Source of the DNA: Streptomyces sp. TN58
Lineage (GTDB): Bacteria; Actinomycetota; Actinomycetes; Streptomycetales; Streptomycetaceae
Reading direction: 5' to 3'
NCBI RefSeq assembly: GCF_001941845.1
Contig: NZ_CP018870.1
Span: forward strand, 2,449,001 to 2,513,000
DNA: 64,000 nucleotides
The position numbers and the translations under genes are program-made. Under the pieces are notes generated by a model that made no database searches, was not told the origin of the DNA, and saw nothing but the letters and a program-made list of their open reading frames with translations. This document shows positions 17,541-27,000 of the stretch, piece after piece. The first letter of the stretch is position 1. Each line of letters starts with the position of its first letter.

Positions 17541-18685
17541 GCCGGGACATCTTCATCGTCTCCAACAGCGTCGACGAGATCGGCGGCGTGACCACCTGGT
17601 CGCACCAGATGGCCCGGCTGTTCTCCGAGCGCGGCCACCGGGTGCACATCGTGGGCATCGCCCCCGTCGCCGAGGAGATCCGGCAGAAGCTGCCGCAGGA
17701 CCTCCCGTACGAGACGACCACGCTCTACGAGACCCACCCGCCGGCGGCGCGCCGGCTGCGCGGCATCAAGGGCAGGCTGAACGCGCCCGAGCGGCGCCGC
17801 CAGGCGGCCCGGCGGTCGATGATGCAGGCCAAGGCGGACCGGCTGAGCGAGCTGCTGCGCGGGGCACGGCCGGGCGGGGTCGTCATCGTCACCCAGGTCT
17901 GGGCGATGGAGTGGGTCGCGCTCGCCGACACCAAGGGGCTGTCCGTCGTCGGCATGAGCCACGAGTCGTTCGAGGCCAGCCAGAAGTCGACGCGCGGCGA
18001 CCGGGTGCGCCGGCACTACCGGGAGGTCGACCGGCTGCTGGTGCTGACCGCCGAGGACGCCGACCTCTGGATCCGGTCGGGCATGGAGAACGTCGCCAGC
18101 ATGCCGAACCCGATTCCCTTCATGCCCGACACCCCCGCACCGCGCACCTCGAAGGTCGTGGCCAGCGTCGGCCGTCTCGCGTTCGAGAAGGGCGTCGACC
18201 TGCTGCTCGACGCGTGGGCGGACGCGGCGCCGCTGCACCCGGACTGGGTCCTGCGGATCTACGGGGCGGGCCTGGAGGAGGAGGCGCTGCGGGCGCACTG
18301 CACCAGCCTGGGCATCGACGACTCCGTGGAGTGGATGGGCAGCACCGACGACGTGCTGGGCGCGCTGCGCGGGGCCTCGGTCTTCGCACAGGCGTCGCGC
18401 GCCGAGGGCTTCCCGATCACCCTGCTGGAGGCGATGGCCGCGGGCGTGCCGGTGGCGGCCTTCGACTGCGCGCCGGGCGTGCGGGAGATCGTCGAGCACG
18501 GCGAGGACGGGCTGCTGGCCCGGCTGGGCAACACGATGGAGCTCGCCGGACACCTGCACGCGCTGATGTCCGACGGCGAGCTGCGCGACCGGCTCGGCGA
18601 CCACGCCTTCCGTTCGGTGAAGCGCTACTCCAGCGCCGAGATCACCGACCGGTGGGAGGAGCTGTTCGCCTTCCTGGAGCGCTGA
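17537..18685 (+). CDS. GT4 glycosyltransferase
   Basis: The 382-residue protein has the GT-B fold pattern: IVSNSVDEIGGVTTW at the N-terminus, VVASVGRLAFEKGVDLLLDAW at about 207-227, and the donor-site motif EGFPITLLEAMAAGVPV near 290-306. The GTG start at 17537 overlaps the TGA of the TagF-like gene (GTGA), so the two are translationally coupled. The pair probably builds and decorates one wall polymer. Donor and acceptor are unknown. Confidence 0.93.
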   Translation: MSRDIFIVSNSVDEIGGVTTWSHQMARLFSERGHRVHIVGIAPVAEEIRQKLPQDLPYETTTLYETHPPAARRLRGIKGRLNAPERRRQAARRSMMQAKADRLSELLRGARPGGVVIVTQVWAMEWVALADTKGLSVVGMSHESFEASQKSTRGDRVRRHYREVDRLLVLTAEDADLWIRSGMENVASMPNPIPFMPDTPAPRTSKVVASVGRLAFEKGVDLLLDAWADAAPLHPDWVLRIYGAGLEEEALRAHCTSLGIDDSVEWMGSTDDVLGALRGASVFAQASRAEGFPITLLEAMAAGVPVAAFDCAPGVREIVEHGEDGLLARLGNTMELAGHLHALMSDGELRDRLGDHAFRSVKRYSSAEITDRWEELFAFLER

Positions 18686-18710
18686 CGGACCGGCGCACGT
18701 GACGTGACAC

Positions 18711-18755
18711 GGTGAAGCCGCCCGCCCCGGAGCGTCCGGGGCGGGCGGCTTCACC
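18711..18755. terminator. Bidirectional terminator between GT4 and galE
   Basis: A perfect 20-bp stem (GGTGAAGCCGCCCGCCCCGG and its complement) with a five-base loop lies between two convergent genes. The sequence GGCTTCACCGTGTGG is repeated just after it. Confidence 0.85.
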
Positions 18756-18803
18756 GTGTGGCGGCTTCACCGTGTGGCTTCGCCGTATGGCCGGAGGCGG
18801 CCG

Positions 18804-19817
18804 TCAGGCCTTGTGGACGTCGCGGTGGGAGTCCTTGCGGGCCACCTTGTTGGCCTCCCAGCCCGCCCAGGCGGAGGTGACCATCTCGCTGACGTCGTGG
18901 CGGGCCTTCCAGCCCAGCACGGTGTTGATCCTGTCGGCGGAGGCGACGACCTTCGCCGGGTCGCCGGGCCGGCGCGGGCTGACGACCGGGGCGTAGTCGT
19001 GCCCGGTGCCCTTGTTCAGCAGCTCGACCATCTCGGCGACCGAAACGCCCTCGCCGCGCCCGATGTTGACGGTGAGGTCCTTGTAGTCCTCGGCCGCGGC
19101 CCACTCGGCCAGCTTGCGTGCGGCCGCCACGTGGGCCTCCGCCAGGTCCTCGACGTGGATGTAGTCGCGGATGCAGGTGCCGTCCGGCGTCGGGTAGTCG
19201 TCACCGAAGATCTTGGCGCCCTGGCCGGCGTCGTACCGCTCGAAGACCATCGGCACCAGGTTGAAGACGCCGGTGTCGGCGAGCTCCGGGGTCGCCGCGC
19301 CAGCCACGTTGAAGTAGCGCAGGCAGGCGGTGGAGATGCCGTGCGCCTTGCCCGCGGCGCGGACCAGCCACTCACCGGCCAGCTTGGTCTCGCCGTACGG
19401 GCTCAGCGGCGCGCACGGGGTGTCCTCCGTGACCAGGTCCACGTCGGGCATGCCGTAGACGGAGGCGGAGGAGGAGAAGAGGAAGTTGCGCACGCCCGCG
19501 TCGGCCACGGCCTGCAGCAGCACCGTGAGGCCCTGCACGTTCTCGTGGTAGTAGTACAGCGGCTTCTCGACGGACTCGCCGACCTGCTTCTTGCCCGCCA
19601 GGTGCACCACGCCCGTGATCTTGTGCTCGCGGAGGGTCTTCTCCAGCACCAGCCGGTCCAGGACCGAGCCGACCACCAGCGGGACGCCCTCCGGGACGCG
19701 GTCCTCGTTGCCCGTGGAGAGGTCGTCGAGGACCACGACCTTCTCCCCCGCGAGCACCATCGCGCGGACGACGTGCGCGCCGATGTAACCGGCGCCACCG
19801 GTGATCAGAAACGTCAT
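18804..19817 (-). CDS. galE: UDP-glucose 4-epimerase
   Basis: GalE interconverts UDP-glucose and UDP-galactose. The 337-residue short-chain dehydrogenase-type protein has the NAD-binding TGGAGYIG at residues 6-13 and the catalytic Tyr-Lys in SPYGETK; SSSASVYG supplies the serine. AAGGAG lies about 8 nt before the ATG. It is 58 nt downstream of a GT2 gene on the same strand, and probably supplies UDP-galactose to the surface-glycan enzymes around it. Other epimerase specificities cannot be excluded. Confidence 0.93.
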   Translation of the reverse strand: MTFLITGGAGYIGAHVVRAMVLAGEKVVVLDDLSTGNEDRVPEGVPLVVGSVLDRLVLEKTLREHKITGVVHLAGKKQVGESVEKPLYYYHENVQGLTVLLQAVADAGVRNFLFSSSASVYGMPDVDLVTEDTPCAPLSPYGETKLAGEWLVRAAGKAHGISTACLRYFNVAGAATPELADTGVFNLVPMVFERYDAGQGAKIFGDDYPTPDGTCIRDYIHVEDLAEAHVAAARKLAEWAAAEDYKDLTVNIGRGEGVSVAEMVELLNKGTGHDYAPVVSPRRPGDPAKVVASADRINTVLGWKARHDVSEMVTSAWAGWEANKVARKDSHRDVHKA

Positions 19818-19875
19818 GTGTATCTCCTTGGTCCTGTCCGACTTCGGTGGGAAAGCGCAGCGGGGCGCATCCGGT

Positions 19876-21492
19876 TCAGCCCGCCGCCCGGGCCGCCCGG
19901 GCCCGGTGGAGGCGGTTGCGTACGAGGTACAGGGCTCCCTCGGCGCCCGGCGCGAGGCGCAGCGCGAGGGCGCCGGCCCCCGTCCGGTAGGGCTGCGCCA
20001 GCAGAACACCGTACCGGCTGCTGGGCAGGGCCCGACGGCGGAGCAGCCGGCCCCGGGGGCGCAGGGAGGTGAACACCGAGCTCCCGTCGGCGCAGTGCAC
20101 GCCCACCCCGACGTTCCAGGCCTGCATCCTGCGCAGCCCCTGGCGGCGTCCGGTGACGGCCAGGTCGGCGAGGCGGAAGGGCAGGACGGCCGTCCAGCCG
20201 CCGTCCCGGTCCGCCATCAGCTCCACCGGGCGTGCGAGGACCGGCTCGCCGCCCGCGCGGGGCATGAAGCTCAGGCGCGCGGTCTGCGGACCGGCCTCGG
20301 CGAGGCGCCCGTAGAGGTCGTGCACGCGGATCCGGACGGCGCCGCGGCCGGCCGGTTCGGCGTCCACGGTGACGGGCAGCTCCTCGACCGGCAGCGCCGT
20401 CAGGCCGTCGAGCCCGACGGGAAGCTCCTCGCTCCACACCGGCTCGCCTGCGGCGCCGACCGCGTACGGGGGCAGCAGACGCGGCGGCTCGGCGGCCAGC
20501 CGGGTCAGCCGCTCGACGTCGGCGGGCGGGGTCGCGGTGGCGCGCAGCACCCGGACGATCCAGCGGGCGTGAGCCGCGGCGGCCTCGACGTCCGCCTCGG
20601 CGAAGGTGTCGACGTACTCGCGGGTGAGGGTCCACCAGGCGGCCCGGTAGTCGGGGTTCGCGCCGAGTTCGCGCAGGTACATGCGCAGGTCGTACTCCAG
20701 GAACTTCACCTGGCAGGCGCTGCCGAGGACCGGCGAGGCCGCGGCGAGGGTCCGGGCGGCGGTGCGGTGGGCCTCGATGCGGGAGCGCCAGTTCCCGACG
20801 TCCTTGCGGTCCAGGGAGATCGACACCTGGGCGGCGGCGCGGCGCACGTGCCACACGTAGACGAGGTCGCCGGTGACGGCGATCCGGGGGGCCGCGGCGA
20901 GGACGCGGGAGGTGAAGACGAAGTCCTCGTAGACGAACCGGCCGTCGGGGAAGCGCAGGCCGTGCTCCTCCAGGAAGGCGCGCTCGTAGAGCTTGTTGAC
21001 GCAGAGGGTGTCGCGGACCAGCTCGGGCCGGTCCGCCGGGCGCTCGATGACGTCGCCCGGCGTGTAGAGGCCGGGCATCCACGGCACGTCGTGGTGCTGG
21101 GGCAGCTCGCGCCGCACGGCCGCGCCGACGGTGACGGGCGCCCGGTGCTTCTCGGCGGTGCGCACCAGGGCGTCCGCAGCGTCCGGTGGCAGGATGTCGT
21201 CGCTGTCGAGGAAGAGCACGTACCGGCCGGACGCCGCGGCGATCCCGTCGTTGCGCGGGGTGCCGCACCCGCCGCTGTTCTCCGTCCGGTGCACCACCTT
21301 GAGGCGGGGGTGGGCCGAGGCCAGTTCGTCCAGCACCCGCGCGGTGCCGTCGGACGAGGCGTCGTTCACCGCGATGACCTCGCCGACCACCGGGCCCTGG
21401 GCGAGGGCCGAGGAAACGGCCTCGCCCACGAGCCCGGCGTCGTTGTACGCGATCACCACGACGGAGACGGTGGGGAGGTTGCTGCTGTTCAC
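19876..21492 (-). CDS. GT2 glycosyltransferase with long C-terminal region
   Basis: The 538-residue protein has an N-terminal GT2 domain (TVSVVVIAYNDAGLVGEAV, then NSGGCGTPRNDGI and DSDDI). This domain resembles the N-terminal domain of the bifunctional protein at 14661, so the two are paralogues. The C-terminal 200 residues form a beta-rich domain without recognisable motif. The GTG start at 21492 is chosen since the conserved sheet starts seven residues later and upstream in-frame starts are TTG only. It precedes galE and is likely co-transcribed with it. Confidence 0.88.
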   Translation of the reverse strand: MNSSNLPTVSVVVIAYNDAGLVGEAVSSALAQGPVVGEVIAVNDASSDGTARVLDELASAHPRLKVVHRTENSGGCGTPRNDGIAAASGRYVLFLDSDDILPPDAADALVRTAEKHRAPVTVGAAVRRELPQHHDVPWMPGLYTPGDVIERPADRPELVRDTLCVNKLYERAFLEEHGLRFPDGRFVYEDFVFTSRVLAAAPRIAVTGDLVYVWHVRRAAAQVSISLDRKDVGNWRSRIEAHRTAARTLAAASPVLGSACQVKFLEYDLRMYLRELGANPDYRAAWWTLTREYVDTFAEADVEAAAAHARWIVRVLRATATPPADVERLTRLAAEPPRLLPPYAVGAAGEPVWSEELPVGLDGLTALPVEELPVTVDAEPAGRGAVRIRVHDLYGRLAEAGPQTARLSFMPRAGGEPVLARPVELMADRDGGWTAVLPFRLADLAVTGRRQGLRRMQAWNVGVGVHCADGSSVFTSLRPRGRLLRRRALPSSRYGVLLAQPYRTGAGALALRLAPGAEGALYLVRNRLHRARAARAAG

Positions 21493-21562
21493 CCGGAGGA
21501 TCCTAGGCGACCGAGATAAAGACACCTTCAAACCCTCCGGGGCCCGCTCCCCCGGAAGTCGA

Positions 21563-23008
21563 CTAGAACGGCCGGAATTCGTCGTACTCGCGCTGCGCGG
21601 AGTCGCCGCGCTTGGCTTCCTTCTCCTTGCGGCGCTGGGTGGCCGGACGCGGGGCCTCCATGCGGTGGTCCTCGCCGCGGCGGCCCAGCATCTCGGCGCC
21701 GGCCATCATGGTCGGCTCCCAGTCGAAGACGACCGCGTTCTCGTCCGAGCCGATGGCGACGCCGTCGCCGGCGCGGGCGCCGGCCTTCTTCAGGGCGTCC
21801 TCGACACCGAGGCGGTTGAGCCGGTCGGCCAGGTAGCCGACGGCCTCGTCGTTGTTGAAGTCGGTCTGGCGGACCCAGCGTTCCGGCTTCTCGCCGCGCA
21901 CCACGTACACGTCCTCGGCCTCGTCGTAGGCGACGGTGAAGCCGGCGTCGTCCACGGCCTTCGGGCGGATGACGATACGGGTCGCCTCCTGCTTCGGCTT
22001 GCGGGCGCGGGCCTTGGCGATGACCTCGGCGAGGAAGTAGGAGAGCTCCTTCAGACCCGTACGGGCGACCGCGGAGACCTCGAAGACCTTGTAGCCGCGG
22101 GCTTCCAGGTCGGGGCGCACCATGTCGGCGAGCTCCTGGCCGTCGGGGATGTCGACCTTGTTCAGGACGACGAGGCGCGGGCGCTTCTCCAGGCCGCCGC
22201 CGTAGAGCTTGAGCTCCTCCTCGATGACGTCGAGGTCGGCGATCGGGTCGCGGTCGGACTCCAGGGTGGCCGTGTCCAGGACGTGGACGAGGACCGAGCA
22301 GCGCTCGACGTGGCGCAGGAACTCCAGGCCCAGGCCGCGGCCCTGGCTGGCGCCGGGGATCAGGCCGGGGACGTCGGCGATCGTGTAGACGGTCGAGCCG
22401 GCGGTGACGACGCCCAGGTTCGGGACGAGGGTGGTGAAGGGGTAGTCCGCGATCTTCGGCTTGGCGGAGGAGAGCACCGAGATCAGCGAGGACTTGCCGG
22501 CGCTGGGGAAGCCGACCAGCGCCACGTCGGCGACGGTCTTGAGCTCCAGGACGATGTCGCCGGTGGTGCCGGGGACGCCGAGGAGCGCGAAGCCGGGCGC
22601 CTTGCGGCGGGCGGAGGCCAGCGCGGCGTTGCCGAGGCCGCCGCGGCCGCCCTCGGCGGCCACGTAGGTGGTGCCCTGGCCGACGAGGTCGGCGAGGACG
22701 TTGCCCTGCTTGTCGAGGACGACGGTGCCGTCCGGCACCGGCAGGATCAGGTCCTGGCCGTCCTTGCCGGAGCGGTTGCCGCCCTCGCCGGGCTTGCCGT
22801 TGGTGGCCTTGCGGTGGGGGCTGTGGTGGTAGTCCAGCAGGGTGGTCACCGCCTGCTCCACCACCAGGATGACGTCGCCGCCACGACCGCCGTTGCCGCC
22901 GTCGGGGCCGCCGAGCGGCTTGAACTTCTCCCGGTGAACGGAGGCGCAGCCGTGGCCTCCGTTACCCGCGGCGACATGCAGCTCGACGCGGTCCACGAAG
23001 GTGGTCAT
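21563..23008 (-). CDS. obgE: Obg-family GTPase (CgtA)
   Basis: Obg is an essential ribosome-associated GTPase that in Streptomyces also influences aerial growth. The 481-residue protein has the glycine-rich Obg fold (residues 1-158), the G domain with [11 protein letters not shown] (about 166-176), [10 protein letters not shown] and NKVDI, and a C-terminal OCT domain ending in a charged tail. It follows rplU and rpmA on the same strand, the usual bacterial order. Confidence 0.97.
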   Translation of the reverse strand: MTTFVDRVELHVAAGNGGHGCASVHREKFKPLGGPDGGNGGRGGDVILVVEQAVTTLLDYHHSPHRKATNGKPGEGGNRSGKDGQDLILPVPDGTVVLDKQGNVLADLVGQGTTYVAAEGGRGGLGNAALASARRKAPGFALLGVPGTTGDIVLELKTVADVALVGFPSAGKSSLISVLSSAKPKIADYPFTTLVPNLGVVTAGSTVYTIADVPGLIPGASQGRGLGLEFLRHVERCSVLVHVLDTATLESDRDPIADLDVIEEELKLYGGGLEKRPRLVVLNKVDIPDGQELADMVRPDLEARGYKVFEVSAVARTGLKELSYFLAEVIAKARARKPKQEATRIVIRPKAVDDAGFTVAYDEAEDVYVVRGEKPERWVRQTDFNNDEAVGYLADRLNRLGVEDALKKAGARAGDGVAIGSDENAVVFDWEPTMMAGAEMLGRRGEDHRMEAPRPATQRRKEKEAKRGDSAQREYDEFRPF

Positions 23009-23094
23009 GGTTGTTCCTCCAGATACAGCGGGATAGTCCGGAAAGTCCGGTGGCAGGCCTTGCTGCCCATTAAACGTGTCTATGTGACAACGCG

Positions 23095-23151
23095 CCGAGG
23101 GCGGACCTCTCTTCCCGGCCTGAGCCGGGAAGAGCTGAGATCCGCCCTCGG
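23095..23151 (-). terminator. Long hairpin between rpmA and obgE
   Basis: CCGAGGGCGGA pairs with TCCGCCCTCGG, and an inner CTCTTCCCGG pairs with CCGGGAAGAG, giving a two-part stem with a short internal mismatch. It lies 34 nt after the rpmA stop, so obgE probably depends on read-through or on its own promoter. Confidence 0.75.
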
Positions 23152-23184
23152 GAAGTTACGAACGCTCGATCAGCCGGAGCTGGA

Positions 23185-23439
23185 TCAGGCGGCCGGAACG
23201 ATGTTGACGACCTTGCGGCCACGGTGCGTGCCGAACTGCACGGCACCGGCCTGCAGCGCGAACAGCGTGTCGTCGCCACCACGACCGACACCCGAGCCCG
23301 GGTGGAAGTGGGTGCCGCGCTGGCGGACGAGGATCTCGCCGGCGGAGACGACCTGACCGCCGAAGCGCTTCACGCCGAGCCGCTGGGCATTGGAGTCGCG
23401 CCCGTTCCGGGTGGACGATGCGCCCTTCTTGTGTGCCAT
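23185..23439 (-). CDS. rpmA: 50S ribosomal protein L27
   Basis: The 84-residue protein starts [20 protein letters not shown], the near-invariant L27 N-terminus that reaches the peptidyl-transferase centre, and keeps [17 protein letters not shown]. There is no N-terminal extension of the cleaved Firmicutes type. It lies 13 nt after rplU. Confidence 0.98.
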   Translation of the reverse strand: MAHKKGASSTRNGRDSNAQRLGVKRFGGQVVSAGEILVRQRGTHFHPGSGVGRGGDDTLFALQAGAVQFGTHRGRKVVNIVPAA

Positions 23440-23452
23440 GTCTCAGTCCCTC

Positions 23453-23773
23453 TTACTTCGCAGCCGCGGGGATACCGGTGACCTTGATCGCCGTGTACTG
23501 CTGACGGTGACCCTGGCGACGGCGGTAGCCGGTCTTGTTCTTGTAGCGCAGGATGTCGATCTTGGCGCCCTTGTGGTGGTCCACGACCTCGGCCGTGACC
23601 TTGATACCGGCCAGGACCCACGGGTCGCTGGTCACGGCGTCGCCGTCGACAACGAGCAGGGTCGAGAGCTCGACCGTGTCGCCAACCTTGGCAGTGGAAA
23701 TCTTGTCAACCTCAACGATGTCGCCGACAGCAACCTTGTGCTGGCGACCACCGCTGCGCACGATGGCGTACAC
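23453..23773 (-). CDS. rplU: 50S ribosomal protein L21
   Basis: The 106-residue protein begins [17 protein letters not shown] and ends with the L21 signature [17 protein letters not shown]. The GTG start at 23773 is required by the family N-terminus; a longer frame to 23839 adds unrelated residues. It forms an operon with rpmA. The leader upstream of it, about 230 nt to the rne terminator, has no gene and could hold promoter and leader control. Confidence 0.97.
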   Translation of the reverse strand: MYAIVRSGGRQHKVAVGDIVEVDKISTAKVGDTVELSTLLVVDGDAVTSDPWVLAGIKVTAEVVDHHKGAKIDILRYKNKTGYRRRQGHRQQYTAIKVTGIPAAAK

Positions 23774-24003
23774 GCGGATCTCTCTCTCACTCGGGACGGA
23801 TGCTCCTGAAGCCAGCCGCTCAGGCGGGCCGGGGCCCACGCTGATCCGGAATGGACGAGCGGCCTCTCCCGTACAGCGCTTGCGCGCGGGAAACGGGAGG
23901 AAGGTGCTCAGGAGCGCGACGCGCGCTGGACGGATTCGTACAGGACACGCCGACGGTCTAGGTTACGGGGCCGGTTCCGGAGGGTCAAACCGGGCCCCCG
24001 CAC

Positions 24004-24039
24004 GGCCGTGGGCCCCGCCGAGCGGCGGGGCCCACGGCC
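24004..24039 (-). terminator. Terminator after rne
   Basis: A perfect 16-bp stem, GGCCGTGGGCCCCGCC with its complement and a four-base GAGC loop, lies 10 nt past the stop codon. Confidence 0.85.
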
Positions 24040-24049
24040 ACGTGGCGGA

Positions 24050-27000
24050 TCAGGCCTCGGTCGGAGCCGAGACGGACGGGGCAGCCTGCTGCTCCGCCGC
24101 CGCGGTCTTCTTCGTCGCCCGCTTCGCTGCGGTCTTCTTGGTCGTGGCCGCCTTCTTGGCCACGGTCTTCTTGGCGGCCGCCGCCTTCTTGGCCGGGGCC
24201 TTCTTCGCCGCGGTCGCCTTCTTGGCCGGAGCCTTGCGGGCGGCCTTCTTGGCCGGTGCGGGCTCCTCCGCCGCCGCCTCGGCCTCCTCCGCCGACGGGG
24301 CGGGCTCGGCCGGAGCGGCGGGCTCGGTCACCGGGGCCTCGACGACCACCACGGCGGCCTCCGCCGCGCCCGCCGGGGAACCGGCGGGTGCGGTGGCCTT
24401 GCGGGTGGCCCGACGGCGCGGACGCGCCGGCGCGGCCTGCGCCACCGGGGCCTCCTCGGCCGCGACGGCCGGCTCCGGCTCGACGACGGGCTCGGGCTCC
24501 GGAACGACGACCGGCTCGGGGGCCGCAGCCGGCTCCGGCTCCGCTGCCACCACCGTCTCCGGGGCGGACTCGGCGGCGGCCGTCGGCGCGGTCGCCTTAC
24601 GGGTCGCACGGCGACGGGTACGGCCCTTCGGCGCGGCCTCCTCCACCGGGGCGACCGGGGTGGCCTCGATCGACTCCGCGGCCTCCACGGCCTCGGCGAC
24701 GACCTCGGCGACCGGCTCCAGCACCGTGTCGGCCGGCTCGGTCACCGGCTCGGCGACGACCTCGGCCACGGGGGCAGGTGCCGGGGCCGGGGCGGCCTCA
24801 CGGCGCGGGGCACCCGCCGGAGCGGTCGCCTTGCGCGTGGCACGGCGCCGGTTGCGGCGCCCGCTCAGACCCGCCGCGGCCTCCGCCTCGGCCGCGGAGC
24901 CGTACAGCTCCTCGCCCGCGGCGAACTCCGGCTCGGGCAGCGCCTTCGGCGCCGCGACCTCCGCGGCGACCTCCGCCTCGGTCTCGAAGTCCTCGACCTC
25001 CGGGCCCCCGACGGTCTCGACGGGCTCGACGGTCTCGACCTCGTGGTCGTGCTGGTCGAACTCGGTGCGGCCGCCACGGCGCTTCGAGCGCTTGCCGTTG
25101 CCACCGCCGCCGATCGCGGCCGGCGTCTCCATGTGGACGATGACACCGCGGCCGTTGCAGTGGACGCAGGTCTCGGAGAAGGACTCCAGCAGACCCTGGC
25201 CGACCCGCTTGCGGGTCATCTGGACCAGGCCCAGCGAGGTCACCTCGGCGACCTGGTGCTTCGTACGGTCACGGCCCAGGCACTCCAGCATGCGCCGCAG
25301 GACCAGGTCGCGGTTGGACTCCAGGACCATGTCGATGAAGTCGATGACGACGATGCCGCCGAGGTCGCGCAGCCGCAGCTGGCGCACGATCTCCTCGGCC
25401 GCCTCCAGGTTGTTCCTGGTGACGGTCTCCTCAAGGTTGCCGCCCTGACCGGTGAACTTGCCGGTGTTGACGTCGATGACGATCATCGCCTCGGTCTTGT
25501 CGATCACAAGCGAGCCGCCCGAGGGCAGCCACACCTTGCGGTCGAGCGCCTTGGCGAGCTGCTCGTCGATCCGGTACGTCGCGAAGACGTCGACCTCGGA
25601 GGTCCAGCGCTGGAGCCGGTCGGCCAGGTCCGGGGCCACGTGCGAGACGTAGCCGTGGATGGTCTCCCAGGCACCGTCGCCGCTGACGATGACCTTCGAG
25701 AAGTCCTCGTTGAAGATGTCGCGCACGACGCGGACCGTCATGTCCGGCTCGCCGTACAGCAGGGACGGCGAAGACGTCGTGATCTGCTTCGACTTCTTCT
25801 GGATGTCCTCCCACTGGGCCTGCAGACGCTCGACGTCGCGGCGCAGCTCGTCCTCGCTCGCACCCTCGGCCGCGGTGCGCACGATGACGCCCGCGTCCTC
25901 GGGGACGATCTTCTTGAGGATGGTCTTCAGACGCGCGCGCTCGGTGTCGGGCAGCTTGCGGCTGATGCCGGTCATCGAGCCCTCGGGCACGTAGACCAGG
26001 TAGCGGCCGGGCAGCGAGACCTGGCTGGTCAGACGGGCACCCTTGTGGCCGATCGGGTCCTTGGTGACCTGCACCAGGACCGACTGGCCCGACTTGAGGG
26101 CGGACTCGATGCGGCGCGGCCCGTTGGCCATGCCGAGCGCCTCGAAGTTGACCTCACCGGCGTACAGGACGGCGTTGCGGCCCTTGCCGATGTCGATGAA
26201 CGCGGCCTCCATCGACGGCAGCACGTTCTGGACCTTGCCCAGGTAGACGTTGCCGACGTACGAGGTGGCCTCTTCCTTGTTGACGTAGTGCTCGACGAGC
26301 ACGTTGTCCTCAAGGACGCCGATCTGGGTGCGCTCGCCGGACTGGCGGACGACCATCACGCGCTCGACGGCCTCACGGCGGGCCAGGAACTCGGCCTCGG
26401 TGATGATCGGGACGCGGCGGCGGCCCTGCTCGCGGCCCTCGCGGCGGCGCTGCTTCTTCGCCTCCAGACGGGTCGAGCCCTTGATGGACTGGACCTCGTC
26501 GGACGGCTCGGCCTTCTCGCGGGCCGGGCGCGGCTCGCGGACCTTGACGACGGTGCGCACACCGTCCTCGTCACCCGCTTCGGCGGCCTCGGCACCGGTG
26601 TCACCGCTGCGACGGCGGCGACGGCGGCGACGGCGGCTGGAGGTGGAGCCGAGGGCTTCCTCGCTCTCCTCGTCCTCTTCCTCCTCCGTCTCCCGCTCGG
26701 CGGCCGCCTCGGGCTCGGTCTCCTCCTCGGCGGACTCGTCGAGGTCGGCGGCCTCACCGCGACGGCGGCGACGGCCACCGCGGCGGCGGCGGCGCGAGGG
26801 GCGCTCGCCCGACTCGTCGCCCTCCTCGAAGTCGGCGGACTCGGCGGACTCGGCGGACTCGTCGTCGAGGTCGGCGGCCTCGGCCTCCGGCTCCTCCTCG
26901 GCGAGCACCTCGGGCAGCGAGACCGGCGCGGACTCGGCGGCGCCACGGCCGCGGCGACGGCGGCGGCCGGCAGGCTGCGCGGGCTCGACCGGGGCGGCGG

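Noticed and set aside
24004..24039. The strong hairpin before rplU as a ribosomal-protein leader control element.
   Set aside because: It lies just after the rne stop codon and upstream of where an rplU transcript would start, so a terminator is the simpler reading.
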